Assembly: GCA_031181585.1 (NCBI GenBank)
Contig: JAPSKP010000012.1
Location: 1 to 54,660 of the forward strand
Direction: 5' to 3'
DNA length: 54,660 nucleotides
Source: Lysinibacillus sp.
GTDB taxonomy: Bacteria > Bacillota > Bacilli > Bacillales_A > Planococcaceae
In this document: in pieces, positions 8,102 to 17,846 of the stretch
How the letters are laid out: every line of letters starts with the position of its first letter
Position numbering within the stretch: the first letter of the stretch is position 1
The notes under the pieces: generated by a model
What the model was told of the DNA's origin: nothing
Databases searched by the model: none
Seen by the model: only the letters and a program-made list of their open reading frames with translations
Made by a program: the position numbers and the translations under genes

Positions 8102-8923
8102 ATGAATCCAAGAGAACTAACTGTAGTAGAACATATGGAAGAGTTAAGAAGCCGCCTTGTTGTCACGGCGCTATTCTTTGTACTAGCCCTTGTTGGTAGT
8201 TTTTTCTTAACGGAGCCTATTATCAAATATATCCAGTTTAGTGATGAAGCAGCGCAATTTACGCTAAATGCATTTGCGCCCGCCGATACGCTTGCTGTCT
8301 TTTTAAAAGTAATGTTTAGCTTGGCTTTGGTTTTCACTGTACCGGTATTGCTATACCAGTTATGGTCGTTTATCACACCAGGCTTGCTTGAGTCGGAGCG
8401 GAAAGCAACGCTCAAATATATACCGTATGCCTTTTTCTTATTTTTACTAGGAATTTCTTTTTCCTATTTTGTGTTATTTCCGTATGTGATGAGTTTTATG
8501 ACGAGCTTATCGGCGGATTTGGATATTCAGCAGACGATCGGAATTAATGAATACTTTTCATTTTTATTTACGCTTGTGCTGCCGTTTGGCTTTGTATTTC
8601 AGCTGCCGGTTGTGACATTGTTCTTAGCCCGGATTGGTATATTAAATCCGGCACTGATGGTCAAGTTTCGTAAGTATTCCTATTTTGTTCTCTTTGTACT
8701 AGCTGCTTTCCTGGCACCGCCTGACTTTGTATCAAACCTGATTGTAGCTGTACCGCTTTTCATTTTATATGAAGTAAGCATCCTGATTTCGCGTGCCGGA
8801 TACCGTAAGTATATAGAGGCTGAAGAGCAGCGTATCCGTGAAGAACAAGAGCGTGAGAGGGAACTTCAAGTAGAAGAACTGCTGGCGGAGCAAAAAAGAC
8901 AAATAGAAGAAATGCAAAGATAA
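8102..8923 (+). CDS. tatC: Twin-arginine translocase subunit TatC
   Basis: TatC is the six-helix receptor that recognises the twin-arginine signal peptide. The N-terminus ELTVVEHMEELRSRLVVT is the conserved cytoplasmic motif, and the LPFGFVFQLPVV and LAAFLAPPD segments are typical. At 273 residues it is longer than usual (about 240-255) because of a charged, probably helical cytoplasmic tail from about residue 235 (repeats of EEQRIREEQERERELQ type). It forms an operon with tatA and ends at a hairpin that overlaps the stop codon. Confidence 0.95.
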   Translation: MNPRELTVVEHMEELRSRLVVTALFFVLALVGSFFLTEPIIKYIQFSDEAAQFTLNAFAPADTLAVFLKVMFSLALVFTVPVLLYQLWSFITPGLLESERKATLKYIPYAFFLFLLGISFSYFVLFPYVMSFMTSLSADLDIQQTIGINEYFSFLFTLVLPFGFVFQLPVVTLFLARIGILNPALMVKFRKYSYFVLFVLAAFLAPPDFVSNLIVAVPLFILYEVSILISRAGYRKYIEAEEQRIREEQERERELQVEELLAEQKRQIEEMQR

Positions 8924-8957
8924 CGTGCCGTCAAAAGAAGATGGCACGTTTTAATTT
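8922..8957 (+). terminator. Terminator of tatAC
   Basis: AACGTGCC (8922-8929) pairs perfectly with GGCACGTT (8943-8950); the tail TTTAATTT is short but U-rich. Confidence 0.7.
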
Positions 8958-9082
8958 GTGTAACAATCTATAAAATTCTATACCTTCGATAACGGCTAGG
9001 CGGTCATGCCAAGTCTCTTTTGCTTTCTCCGCATGTGCAATTCTAATTGTCTGGGGATAGCGGAGATTGTACCGTCTTGTTT

Positions 9083-10753
9083 TTATGAGAAAATTCCCCC
9101 GAAATAGCGGATTGCTTTTGCTTGTTCACCAAGTGAGCGCAGGTTCCACTCCTCTTCTAAAAATACGGCTGCTAATTGTTCTCCCCGCCCCCGGTGTTTT
9201 TTTGCATATTCCACTACATTTACGCTTTCATAGAGTGAGACGAGCTGTTTCATAACGGCCTTTGCTTCAAAGGTTTGCATTGTTTCATCGAGCGCCGCAA
9301 ATTGCTGCAGTAACTCCCGTGTCTCTTCTAATTTTGCTTCTGTAATTTCTGTTAAACGGCAAGGTATAAGTAAACTCAGGCGTTGTTCCATTCTTTGAAT
9401 GAACAGATCCTGGACACTGAACTTCTGGACGAGACGAATGAGCTCCAAGGCTAAAATATTGGCCGTGCCTTCCCATACGGTCAGCACTTGAGCATCACGT
9501 AACAGGCGAGGGGTTACAAAATCCTCGATATACCCATTTCCTCCGTGCAGTTCAATCGCTTCATGTGAGAAGTGGATTGCTTGTTCTGCCGTTTCTTTTT
9601 TGACAAGGGCTATTAAAAGACGAACAAGAATTTGCTCCTCTTTCGTTCCATTTCCTGCTGTCACGTTATCATACAGTTCAATTAAATCAAATAATGAAAT
9701 AAGCTCTGCATGCTGCTTTGCTTTTAGCTTCATTAAACTATACTGGATGACTGGGTACTGTGTCAGTTGGGACCCAAATGAGGAGCGGGCAGACGTATAG
9801 GTATAGGCCTCTTGCAAGGCGCGCTGCATAATGCCAAGCGAGGCAGCTGCATTACAAATTCGTGATAAATTTAACGCTTCAAGCATATAATAGATCCCCT
9901 TCGATGCATCTCCTACAATGTATGCCTTTGCATGATCGAAGACCACTTCTCCAGATGGTACGGCTCGGACACCTAATTTATCTTTTAACCTCCGAACCGT
10001 AATCCCATTTAATGAATCATCATCCAAATGCCAAGGTACAGCAAATAGGGTGAGCCCTTTTGAACCAGAGGATGCTCCTTCCATGCGGGCAAGGACCATA
10101 GCGACACCACACTGACCGGCGTTAGAAGCAAAATATTTTTCACCATATAAATAGTAAGCGCCATCAATGAACCTTGCTTCGACTACATTAGCCCCGACAT
10201 CCGAGCCCCCTTGTCTTTCCGTTAGAAAGGTCGCTCCTTCGTACAGCTTAACACCGCCTGTAGAACAGATGTGAGGCATAAACCGTTTCTTTAGAGCTTC
10301 GTCTGCATAATGGTCAAATAAGTAGGCTGTTGCCATCGTTAACGTAACAGGACAGTAAAAGCCCGGCTCGCTTTGGGAAAGAATATACCCTTGAGCAAAG
10401 CTATATAGATAGTTTCCTCTATGGCCAAGCTCGGGTATTTCCTTGTGCACATAGCCGACAATTCCCGTATTATACGTATCTTTCACCGTTTGTTTATAGC
10501 CTTCATTGACCCATACGTGACTCGTTTCTTCTCCAAATTTATCATAGCGGATTAGACGCGGTTCACCTTCACGGTCCGTATGCTTCGCACGCTCATCAAT
10601 AGGTCCCGCACAAAGAGCCCCAAAAATGGCTAATTCACGATCGGCATAATTGAAAAAGGGGGATGGCAGTTTGTCTTTTAAAATATTTTGCAGGGTTTCG
10701 TCCTGTAAATAGAAATTTTCAGTGTAGTCTGGTTGTTTAGCTAATACTTTCAT
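9083..10753 (-). CDS. AidB-like acyl-CoA dehydrogenase family protein
   Basis: This is an FAD-dependent acyl-CoA dehydrogenase fold protein of 556 residues, close in length and layout to the AidB group (E. coli AidB, 541 residues), with an extended N-terminal part and the segment LTERQGGSDVGANVV near residues 178-192. RLKDKLGVRAVPSGEVVFD and AIELHGGNGYIEDF...LLRDAQVLTVWEGTANI are family landmarks. The true substrate is unknown; AidB itself is linked to the alkylation response, but this gene sits with an acyl-CoA ligase, which favours fatty-acid metabolism. Its start overlaps the ligase stop by 17 nt. Beyond the stop, a +1-shifted reading continues for about 45 coding-like codons, which raises the possibility of a frameshift at the 3' end. 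Confidence 0.85.
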   Translation of the reverse strand: MKVLAKQPDYTENFYLQDETLQNILKDKLPSPFFNYADRELAIFGALCAGPIDERAKHTDREGEPRLIRYDKFGEETSHVWVNEGYKQTVKDTYNTGIVGYVHKEIPELGHRGNYLYSFAQGYILSQSEPGFYCPVTLTMATAYLFDHYADEALKKRFMPHICSTGGVKLYEGATFLTERQGGSDVGANVVEARFIDGAYYLYGEKYFASNAGQCGVAMVLARMEGASSGSKGLTLFAVPWHLDDDSLNGITVRRLKDKLGVRAVPSGEVVFDHAKAYIVGDASKGIYYMLEALNLSRICNAAASLGIMQRALQEAYTYTSARSSFGSQLTQYPVIQYSLMKLKAKQHAELISLFDLIELYDNVTAGNGTKEEQILVRLLIALVKKETAEQAIHFSHEAIELHGGNGYIEDFVTPRLLRDAQVLTVWEGTANILALELIRLVQKFSVQDLFIQRMEQRLSLLIPCRLTEITEAKLEETRELLQQFAALDETMQTFEAKAVMKQLVSLYESVNVVEYAKKHRGRGEQLAAVFLEEEWNLRSLGEQAKAIRYFGGIFS

Positions 10754-12251
10754 TTAACACGCCACCTTTCAGCTGCTGTTTAAGTATTTTTCCTGATGCA
10801 TTTCGGGGGAGAGAATTCAGCTGTTCAAGAATTCGAGGAACTTTATAACCTGCTAGATTTTTAGATAAGTAGCCTTTCAACTTTTCAATATCAATATTAC
10901 TGTGCCCAGAAAACACAGCTTTTATTGTTTCTCCCCACTCTGGATGGGGAATGCCAATGACCGCCGCTTCTGCTATTCCATTAAACTGCAGCAGCATCTC
11001 TTCGATTTCCTTTGGATAAATCGTAATACCTCCTGAAATAATGACATCCTTTTTGCGGTCGACAATCCATAGGTAGCCTTCCCCATCCATACGGGCGAGA
11101 TCTCCTGTTCGGAGCCAGCCATCTATAAAAGCAGCAGATGTTGCTTTTTCATTTTTATAATAGCCTTGCATATTGCCTTCACCATACAATACAATTTCGC
11201 CAATCTCACCATTTCGGACATCTCGGCCTTCCTCATCTACAATGCGCAGCTCAGTTCCTAAGGGAGCGCGGCGTCCAATACTGCCTGCTTTATGCGGATG
11301 CTCGTCAGCAAGGAGAAGGGAACCGGAAGGACCAGCCTCTGTCAGACCGTAAACACTAACAAGTCGATCGGTCTTGAATTTCTCTGCTATCATAAGCACC
11401 TCATTTTTTGATAAAGGGGCACCTCCGTATACCCACCATTTCATTGATGAAAGGTCTGCTTCTATCAATCGAGGGTTCTGTGCAGTTACTAAATAAGCGA
11501 CAGGTGCACCGAAGAAATGGGTCGTTCTTTCATGTATAACTGAGTCAATCAGTAAGTCAGGTGTGAAGGTCGGTGTTAATACGCTTGTACAGCCCACAAT
11601 AAAAGCGGCCATCAAAAATAGATGAAGGGGAGCCGAATGGCTGAGCGGCATCATGAGCAGCATCCTGCTTTCCGGCTTCACTTCCATTTCAACAGCAATC
11701 ATATTTGCGACAGTTAAGATATTTCGATAGGAGAAGAGAACACCTTTTGGGTCACCTGTTGTACCGGATGTATATAAAATAGTGGATAAATCATCCTCCG
11801 ACAGATGACAAGGAATGACTGTATCAACCGCCTTCTCCAAAAGCTCTTCCATGCTTAACCAGCTATTTGCTGCAGAACCAGTTTTTATTTTTATTTCTCC
11901 TAAGTGTAATGAGGACACATTTGGAAATAGCATATCATGGGTGATAATGCACCTTGCCTCACTATGGATCATAACAAATTCGACCTCTCGAAGTGAAAAT
12001 TTAGCATTGATCGGGACAACAATAGCACCGATACGTTGCACAGCAAAATAGCTGATAACAAACTCCAATACATTAGGTATAAAAAGAACAATCCGGTCGC
12101 CTTTTTGCAAGCCCTGGTTCAGTAAAGCATTTGAAAACTTATTAACGAGTAAATCAAGTTCTCCAAATGACGTTCTTTTTCCCAAACTGACAACCGCTTC
12201 TGACATTGGATACTTACGAGCGTTACGCGCGAGCAAGTTTGAACTATTCAA
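10737..12251 (-). CDS. Class I adenylate-forming acyl-CoA ligase
   Basis: The 504-residue protein belongs to the AMP-binding superfamily and should activate a carboxylic acid to its CoA thioester through an acyl-AMP. It shows the P-loop ILYTSGTTGDPKGV near residue 157, YGLTEAG near 295, GWLRTGDLARMDGEGY with the hinge aspartate and RKKDVIISGG near 390-415, and the C-terminal lysine motif RNASGKILK near 485. The start is TTG (NSSNLLARNARKYP) 7 nt after AAGGGGG. Overlap with the downstream dehydrogenase implies one transcript. This pair is inserted between tatC and the CPBP gene, which are nearer each other in B. subtilis. The chain length of the substrate cannot be read from sequence. Confidence 0.9.
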   Translation of the reverse strand: MNSSNLLARNARKYPMSEAVVSLGKRTSFGELDLLVNKFSNALLNQGLQKGDRIVLFIPNVLEFVISYFAVQRIGAIVVPINAKFSLREVEFVMIHSEARCIITHDMLFPNVSSLHLGEIKIKTGSAANSWLSMEELLEKAVDTVIPCHLSEDDLSTILYTSGTTGDPKGVLFSYRNILTVANMIAVEMEVKPESRMLLMMPLSHSAPLHLFLMAAFIVGCTSVLTPTFTPDLLIDSVIHERTTHFFGAPVAYLVTAQNPRLIEADLSSMKWWVYGGAPLSKNEVLMIAEKFKTDRLVSVYGLTEAGPSGSLLLADEHPHKAGSIGRRAPLGTELRIVDEEGRDVRNGEIGEIVLYGEGNMQGYYKNEKATSAAFIDGWLRTGDLARMDGEGYLWIVDRKKDVIISGGITIYPKEIEEMLLQFNGIAEAAVIGIPHPEWGETIKAVFSGHSNIDIEKLKGYLSKNLAGYKVPRILEQLNSLPRNASGKILKQQLKGGVLNESIS

Positions 12252-12336
12252 TCAGAAACCCCCTTATTCACTTCTTATTTAAAGATAAATACGACAGAAT
12301 GCAGATAAAAGCCTCTTTAAGCAGCTATTTATATAA

Positions 12337-12370
12337 AAATAAGACCTTCCACGGACGGAAGGTCTTATTT
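12337..12370 (-). terminator. Terminator of the CPBP gene (minus strand)
   Basis: A perfect 14-bp stem (12337-12350 with 12357-12370, loop ACGGAC) overlaps the stop codon; on the minus strand it is followed by TTTATAT. Confidence 0.8.
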
Positions 12371-13116
12371 TACTTAGGCATATTATCCATAATCTGCTGA
12401 AGCTTATCGGCATTTAAGTTGACGATACTTACAAAGCTGTTAAGCAAAACGTGGGCAACGATGGATGCCAGTAAACGTTTTGTCTTGTAATAAAGAAAAG
12501 CAAAAATCAATCCGCAGATTGTATACAGCAAAATGTGGGTAAAGTCAAAATGGATTGCCGCAAAAACAATGGAACTAATGATAGCAGAGAGCCAGAAGCC
12601 CTGTGTTTGGATAAATGATCCAAATACGACCCGGCGGAAGACAAACTCCTCCAAAATAGGACCAATGATAGCAATCACGAGTACCATTACAGGAGCCATC
12701 TTTGCAACCTCTACTAATGTGGCTGTATTTTCCGAGCCGCCCTCGATGCCAATTGCCATCTCGATAGCCGCACCGATGATCTGCCCGACAAATACCATAA
12801 AGAAACCAATGATTCCCCAGCCGATCGCTTCGGTTGTAGATGCTTTTTTTCCTTCATAAATATTAAAGAAGTTTTTATCGCGTTTAACGAGCAGCGCAAT
12901 AATGATGAGGGAAATAATTCCAAAGATGAATGACCACCATCCTGCCAAAATGGAACCCTTTTCCTCCGGCGGTGCGTCTATTAAGCCGAGTACGAATTCC
13001 TGGGCACCCGGCAGCCGAAGCAGCAGGGCGGATAATTGAAAGACAAAAATGTACGTCAGCAATATAAAGAATGCTGTTTTGTATGACTTCTTCTTTTCAG
13101 TAATTGTTGATTCCAA
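12370..13116 (-). CDS. CPBP family intramembrane metalloprotease (YdiL-like)
   Basis: CPBP (CAAX protease and bacteriocin-processing) proteins are membrane-embedded glutamate metalloproteases. The 248-residue protein has about seven membrane segments and the motif pair GPILEEFVFRRVVFG (EExxxR, about residues 158-172) and AAIHFDF, followed by a second His-containing helix near AHVLLNSF. The start is TTG (MESTITEKKK), 9 nt after AAAGGGAG. The position just upstream of groES matches B. subtilis ydiL. The substrate is unknown. Confidence 0.88.
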   Translation of the reverse strand: MESTITEKKKSYKTAFFILLTYIFVFQLSALLLRLPGAQEFVLGLIDAPPEEKGSILAGWWSFIFGIISLIIIALLVKRDKNFFNIYEGKKASTTEAIGWGIIGFFMVFVGQIIGAAIEMAIGIEGGSENTATLVEVAKMAPVMVLVIAIIGPILEEFVFRRVVFGSFIQTQGFWLSAIISSIVFAAIHFDFTHILLYTICGLIFAFLYYKTKRLLASIVAHVLLNSFVSIVNLNADKLQQIMDNMPK

Positions 13117-13212
13117 AACGAATAACTCCCTTTGTCATTGACTATGATATATAAGCGTTACTTCTATTCTAGAGGAATATGGGAAGAAAACAAAATTTTT
13201 TAGCATTCTGAC

Positions 13213-13241
13213 TTGCAAAAAAAAAAGAAATTCATTAATAT
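13213..13241 (+). promoter_or_regulatory. groESL promoter
   Basis: TTGCAA (13213-13218), 17 nt, TAATAT (13236-13241). The CIRCE operator lies just downstream, over the transcription start region. Confidence 0.75.
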
Positions 13242-13251
13242 AGAAAATGTG

Positions 13252-13278
13252 TTAGCACTCTATGTTGTCGAGTGCTAA
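13252..13278 (+). promoter_or_regulatory. CIRCE operator (HrcA site)
   Basis: TTAGCACTC, nine bases, GAGTGCTAA: a perfect CIRCE inverted repeat. It binds the heat-shock repressor HrcA, so groESL here should be under HrcA control. Confidence 0.98.
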
Positions 13279-13320
13279 TAAAATAAATATATCACATTAA
13301 TTTGTAGGAGGTTGTTTCAC

Positions 13321-13605
13321 TTGTTAAGACCATTAGGTGATCGTATCATTATCGAAACAGTTGAGGTAGAGGTTACAACAACTTCAGGATTTGTATTACC
13401 TGACTCAGCGAAGGAAAAGCCACAAACAGGTAAAGTCGTAGCTGTTGGGACAGGCCGTGTATTAGATAACGGCGTTCGCGTCGAGCTTGATGTACAAGTT
13501 GGCGACGAAGTCATCTTCTCTAAATTCGCAGGTACAGAAGTGAAATACGACGATAAAGACTACTTAGTTCTACGTGAAAGTGACATTTTAGCAGTACTAG
13601 CTTAA
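13321..13605 (+). CDS. groES: Co-chaperonin GroES
   Basis: GroES caps the GroEL ring during ATP-driven folding. I start it at TTG 13321, giving [12 protein letters not shown], the standard GroES N-terminus, with SD TAGGAGG (13305-13311) 9 nt upstream; a TTG at 13312 in frame is too close to the SD. The 94-residue length is normal. The mobile loop region ([20 protein letters not shown]) and [15 protein letters not shown] are conserved. The first gene of the CIRCE-controlled operon. Confidence 0.97.
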   Translation: MLRPLGDRIIIETVEVEVTTTSGFVLPDSAKEKPQTGKVVAVGTGRVLDNGVRVELDVQVGDEVIFSKFAGTEVKYDDKDYLVLRESDILAVLA

Positions 13606-13631
13606 TTCAGAATTTTTATACGTATCACATC

Positions 13632-13671
13632 GCATGCGTGCCAGGATATCCGGCGTTTCGATGTGCAGCAC
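13632..13671 (+). other. Hairpin in the groES-groEL gap
   Basis: CACATCG and CGATGTG arms enclose 26 nt that include the palindrome GGATATCC. The element is 40 nt long, similar in size and layout to the two hairpins downstream of groEL, but its inner sequence does not clearly match them. Confidence 0.55.
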
Positions 13672-13712
13672 ATTCAATATAAAAAGCTTGATATTTTAGG
13701 AGGGTTTTTTAA

Positions 13713-15347
<1,635 letters not shown>

Positions 15348-15367
15348 CTTCCGCATGGAGGCGGTGG

Positions 15368-15468
15368 CAAAGGCATTGCGACACGATGTCGCGGTCTTAG
15401 CCTTTGTTCCTTCTGCACGATGTGAGTCAGTCAAGCGTTGTCGCAGGACGCGACGGTATTAGCTTGAC
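15368..15468 (+). repeat. Two tandem covarying hairpins (39 nt each)
   Basis: Copy A (15368-15406) has outer arms CAAAGGC/GCCTTTG and an inner stem GCGAC/GTCGC. Copy B (15430-15468) has outer arms GTCAAGC/GCTTGAC and an inner stem GTCGC/GCGAC. Both are 39 nt, with TTG at the same offset, a 5-nt inner loop, and GGTNTTA on the 3' side before the outer arm. The stems differ in sequence but keep pairing, which points to selection on an RNA or DNA fold. They may be a dispersed intergenic repeat family. Confidence 0.7.
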
Positions 15469-15497
15469 TTCCACTGAATATGGACGCGGACTACTCG

Positions 15498-15536
15498 GGC
15501 GCTGTAACAAAACGTTACAGCGTCCGATTTTTTTAG
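15498..15536 (+). terminator. Terminator of groESL
   Basis: CGCTGTAAC (15500-15508) pairs with GTTACAGCG (15514-15522), loop AAAAC, followed by a run of T at 15529-15534. Confidence 0.85.
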
Positions 15537-15703
15537 TTTCGATATGCTTTTACAGTAGTTAATTTATATAACTGAAAAAGGGCTCTTTAGCGTAGCTGTG
15601 CTGGGGGCTGACCAAATCCGGTCCATTTGTTTGATAGTGAGCGTGAATATATAGGAGTTATAAGGAAACATAGCTGACATAATATATTTTAGGATAAAAA
15701 ATG

Positions 15704-15744
15704 AAGGCTTCTAGTCCATGGTTAAGGATTAGAAGCCTTTTTGC
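15704..15744 (+). terminator. Orphan terminator hairpin
   Basis: AAGGCTTCTA (15704-15713) pairs with TAGAAGCCTT (15730-15739), then TTTTG. No gene ends before it on the plus strand, and I find nothing convincing between 15540 and 15700. Confidence 0.65.
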
Positions 15745-15795
15745 TTATGTTCTATACTTAAGCTTTTTAGGGGACAGCACAAGCCTTCATTCATT

Positions 15796-16477
15796 TTAGC
15801 AGATGTGTAGACACCTAAATCGATTAAAAAATTGCATGACAATCGCTGACGCAATCATATCCGACATAGCCAGTGCCTCTGCTTCAATTTCATCGAAAAC
15901 TTCAACATCTGCTTTGTAGTTTTTTTGAATCATTGTCACAGTTTCTTTTTTCGTTAATTCTAAATGTTTATAAACATTTTTTGTAAAGCTTCTTTTGATA
16001 AGTATGGATTAATTTTGCTTAAAAATAAAACAATGTCATCTGCATTTTTATACCATTCTTTTTCTTTGATATCGACTGTGTTTGTATCACTTTTTACAGC
16101 TGCTGTTACGAGTTCGGCAGCAATCACTAAGTGTTCTTGAATCAGTTTGGCATAATGATCTGCAATTTGGTCGCCGTAAAAAGGACGTAGACAATTTCCT
16201 GAATCGGTCGCATTTTGTAAGAGACGTTGCTGTACAAATGATAAGTCAGGCAGCTGAAAGACAATACTAATAATGGTCATCCTGGTCCTGCTCCATCCAT
16301 AGTAATCGATTCATCGCTAGATAATCGGCCTCTTTCGTACTTATACAACGCTGATCAATAGGGGGTTTGTTGTTGGGTCAAAAAATGCCGAAGCGGTGCC
16401 GTATATTGTGAGTATGGCTGCTTATAGGAAGCACTAAGTGGAGACGCGGAAAAACCATTTGTGTAATAAGGATCCAC
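15796..16477 (-). pseudogene. Frame-broken relative of the Bacillus 'acetylglutamate kinase'-labelled hypothetical family
   Basis: Reading the minus strand in successive frames reconstructs one protein of about 200 residues: GTG 16477 (SD AAAGGA) gives DPYYTNGFSASPLSASYKQP, a Tyr/Pro-rich start ending at a stop near 16360; the next frame gives TKEADYLAMNRLLWMEQ; a third (about 16300-15960) gives the long middle with LQNATDSGNCLRPFYGDQIA and IKEKEWYKNADDIVLFLSKI; a fourth gives ELTKKETVTMIQKNYKADVE and DEIEAEALAMSDMIASAI. At least three frameshifts separate them. The layout recalls a Bacillales family commonly but doubtfully named acetylglutamate kinase; function unknown. The intact middle piece alone is 106 codons and could be called as a gene, but it is a fragment. 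Confidence 0.75.
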
Positions 16478-16897
16478 TTTTAATCATTCCTTTCTATTCT
16501 TCCTTTAATAGCTTAATACAAAAATCAGGCTTTTTTACTAGCGTGCTTAGTGGTATCTATGTTTGTGAGAATAATTGAGTCGGATTAATAATTTGATTAA
16601 CGAATGAGTAAGTAATATTATATGCTAACAATTTGTCAGCGCGATTAAATGAAATAGGATGAGATTTTTTAAAAGCTAGTACGATGAAGGTTTTTACAAC
16701 CTTTGATATGCTGACTATAGAGATATATCGTTCAAGTTCCAGTGGGTGTAGTCAGTCAACCATTCCAGTGAATTTCATATTAGCTGTTGCTATTTGGGAG
16801 CCTTTGGACAGACATTCCTGTGTTTTTTATAAAGAATAAAGCTATTTGAAGCCGCATACATATGGTAAGAAGTATATAACGAGGAGATGTATACAGC
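16478..16897. other. Gene-free stretch upstream of the DUF2935 gene
   Basis: No coding sequence is visible on either strand beyond chance length. CATACATA near 16855-16862 with GAATAAAG about 16 nt upstream resembles a mother-cell sigma-E/K promoter, but the match is loose. Confidence 0.4.
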
Positions 16898-16909
16898 CTG
16901 TCCGATTAC

Positions 16910-17668
16910 TTGAAGACTGCCGTTTTTGAACATCAATTTTGGCTTCAGGTGTTAGCAGATCATTCCCGCTTCATTCATGATTCGCTATATCCATCGCAAA
17001 AAGAGGATATTGCAAAAGCAAACGAGTTCATTCAGCGTTTTGACCAATTACTCAAGCAGGCAAAAATGCTTGATGACAAAACTGCTGTTTCCTTTTCGGA
17101 GACGGTAGAGGAAGCAGTAAAGCAATTAAAATCTTTCAAACTTTCCATTATCAGACATCACCTGACTAGTGAAATGAAGATTCACCTTACTCCCTCCTTC
17201 CTCAATCATATGGTAAATGAATTAGAGGAATATGAACGTGTGCTTGTTTATTTAAAGCAAGGCAAAATACCGCCGATTTTTCATGAGCTGCACCATCATC
17301 TGCTGTGGCTACTAGATGCTTCTGGACATGCGGGAGCAATTAATGACCGAATGGATGCAGTTGAAAAGAGACTAAAGGAAAAAAGCGCAACCTTTACGAA
17401 ACATTTTGATCAGTTTTACATGAAGGCTCTTGAGCTGACCGGTTTTTTACGTACTAACCTTGATAAATTCCCGGCCCTAAAAAGATTTAACCGGGAGGTC
17501 AAAGTAGAAATGGGACTGTTCAAAACTTTCTTGAGAGAATTAGAGGAGATGGAGTTGAGCTCTGAAGTTTTAGACATATTTACTGTCTCCATGGCTGACC
17601 ATATGCTTAGGGAAGAACAATATTATTTGATAAAGCTGGCTCAGTCAGCTGAAAGAAGCGGTAATTAA
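16910..17668 (+). CDS. DUF2935 domain protein
   Basis: This roughly 250-residue, mostly helical protein begins FEHQFWLQVLADHSRFIHDSL and has a second similar half, with conserved His and Glu residues (FHELHHHLLWLLDASGHA, ADHMLREEQYYLIKL). That is the DUF2935 pattern, thought to be a ferritin-like, possibly metal-binding four-helix fold; function is unknown. The start is uncertain. The SD GAGGAG (16881-16886) is 23 nt before TTG 16910, too far, while CTG at 16898 is 11 nt away and adds SDYL, which fits the N-terminus of relatives better. The ATG at 16887 touches the SD and is out of frame, ending after eight codons. A terminator follows. Confidence 0.8.
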   Translation: MKTAVFEHQFWLQVLADHSRFIHDSLYPSQKEDIAKANEFIQRFDQLLKQAKMLDDKTAVSFSETVEEAVKQLKSFKLSIIRHHLTSEMKIHLTPSFLNHMVNELEEYERVLVYLKQGKIPPIFHELHHHLLWLLDASGHAGAINDRMDAVEKRLKEKSATFTKHFDQFYMKALELTGFLRTNLDKFPALKRFNREVKVEMGLFKTFLRELEEMELSSEVLDIFTVSMADHMLREEQYYLIKLAQSAERSGN

Positions 17669-17709
17669 TCCGTCTCTATTTCCATGGAACTTTACCTTTT
17701 AATAATTTG

Positions 17710-17747
17710 ACCACTCTCAGGTTTTTTCCTGGAAGTGGTTTTTTTGT
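17710..17747 (+). terminator. Terminator after the DUF2935 gene
   Basis: ACCACT and CAGG on the left pair with CCTG and AGTGGT on the right across a small internal bulge, followed by seven T. Confidence 0.8.
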
Positions 17748-17846
17748 TTTAGGAACCAAAAAGCGCTCACTTGAAAGAAGAAAATAAATGGACGTTAATT
17801 TTCCTGTGAGAAATGGATAGAATAAACGAAAAAAGCAGGTGGTTGT

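Noticed and set aside
13632..13671. Third copy of the groEL-downstream hairpin family
   Set aside because: Length and outer stem fit, but the inner stem and the GGTNTTA block do not; reported as a separate hairpin.
15564..15680. 38-codon minus-strand frame (MSAMFPYNSY start)
   Set aside because: No SD or terminator and unremarkable composition; chance length.
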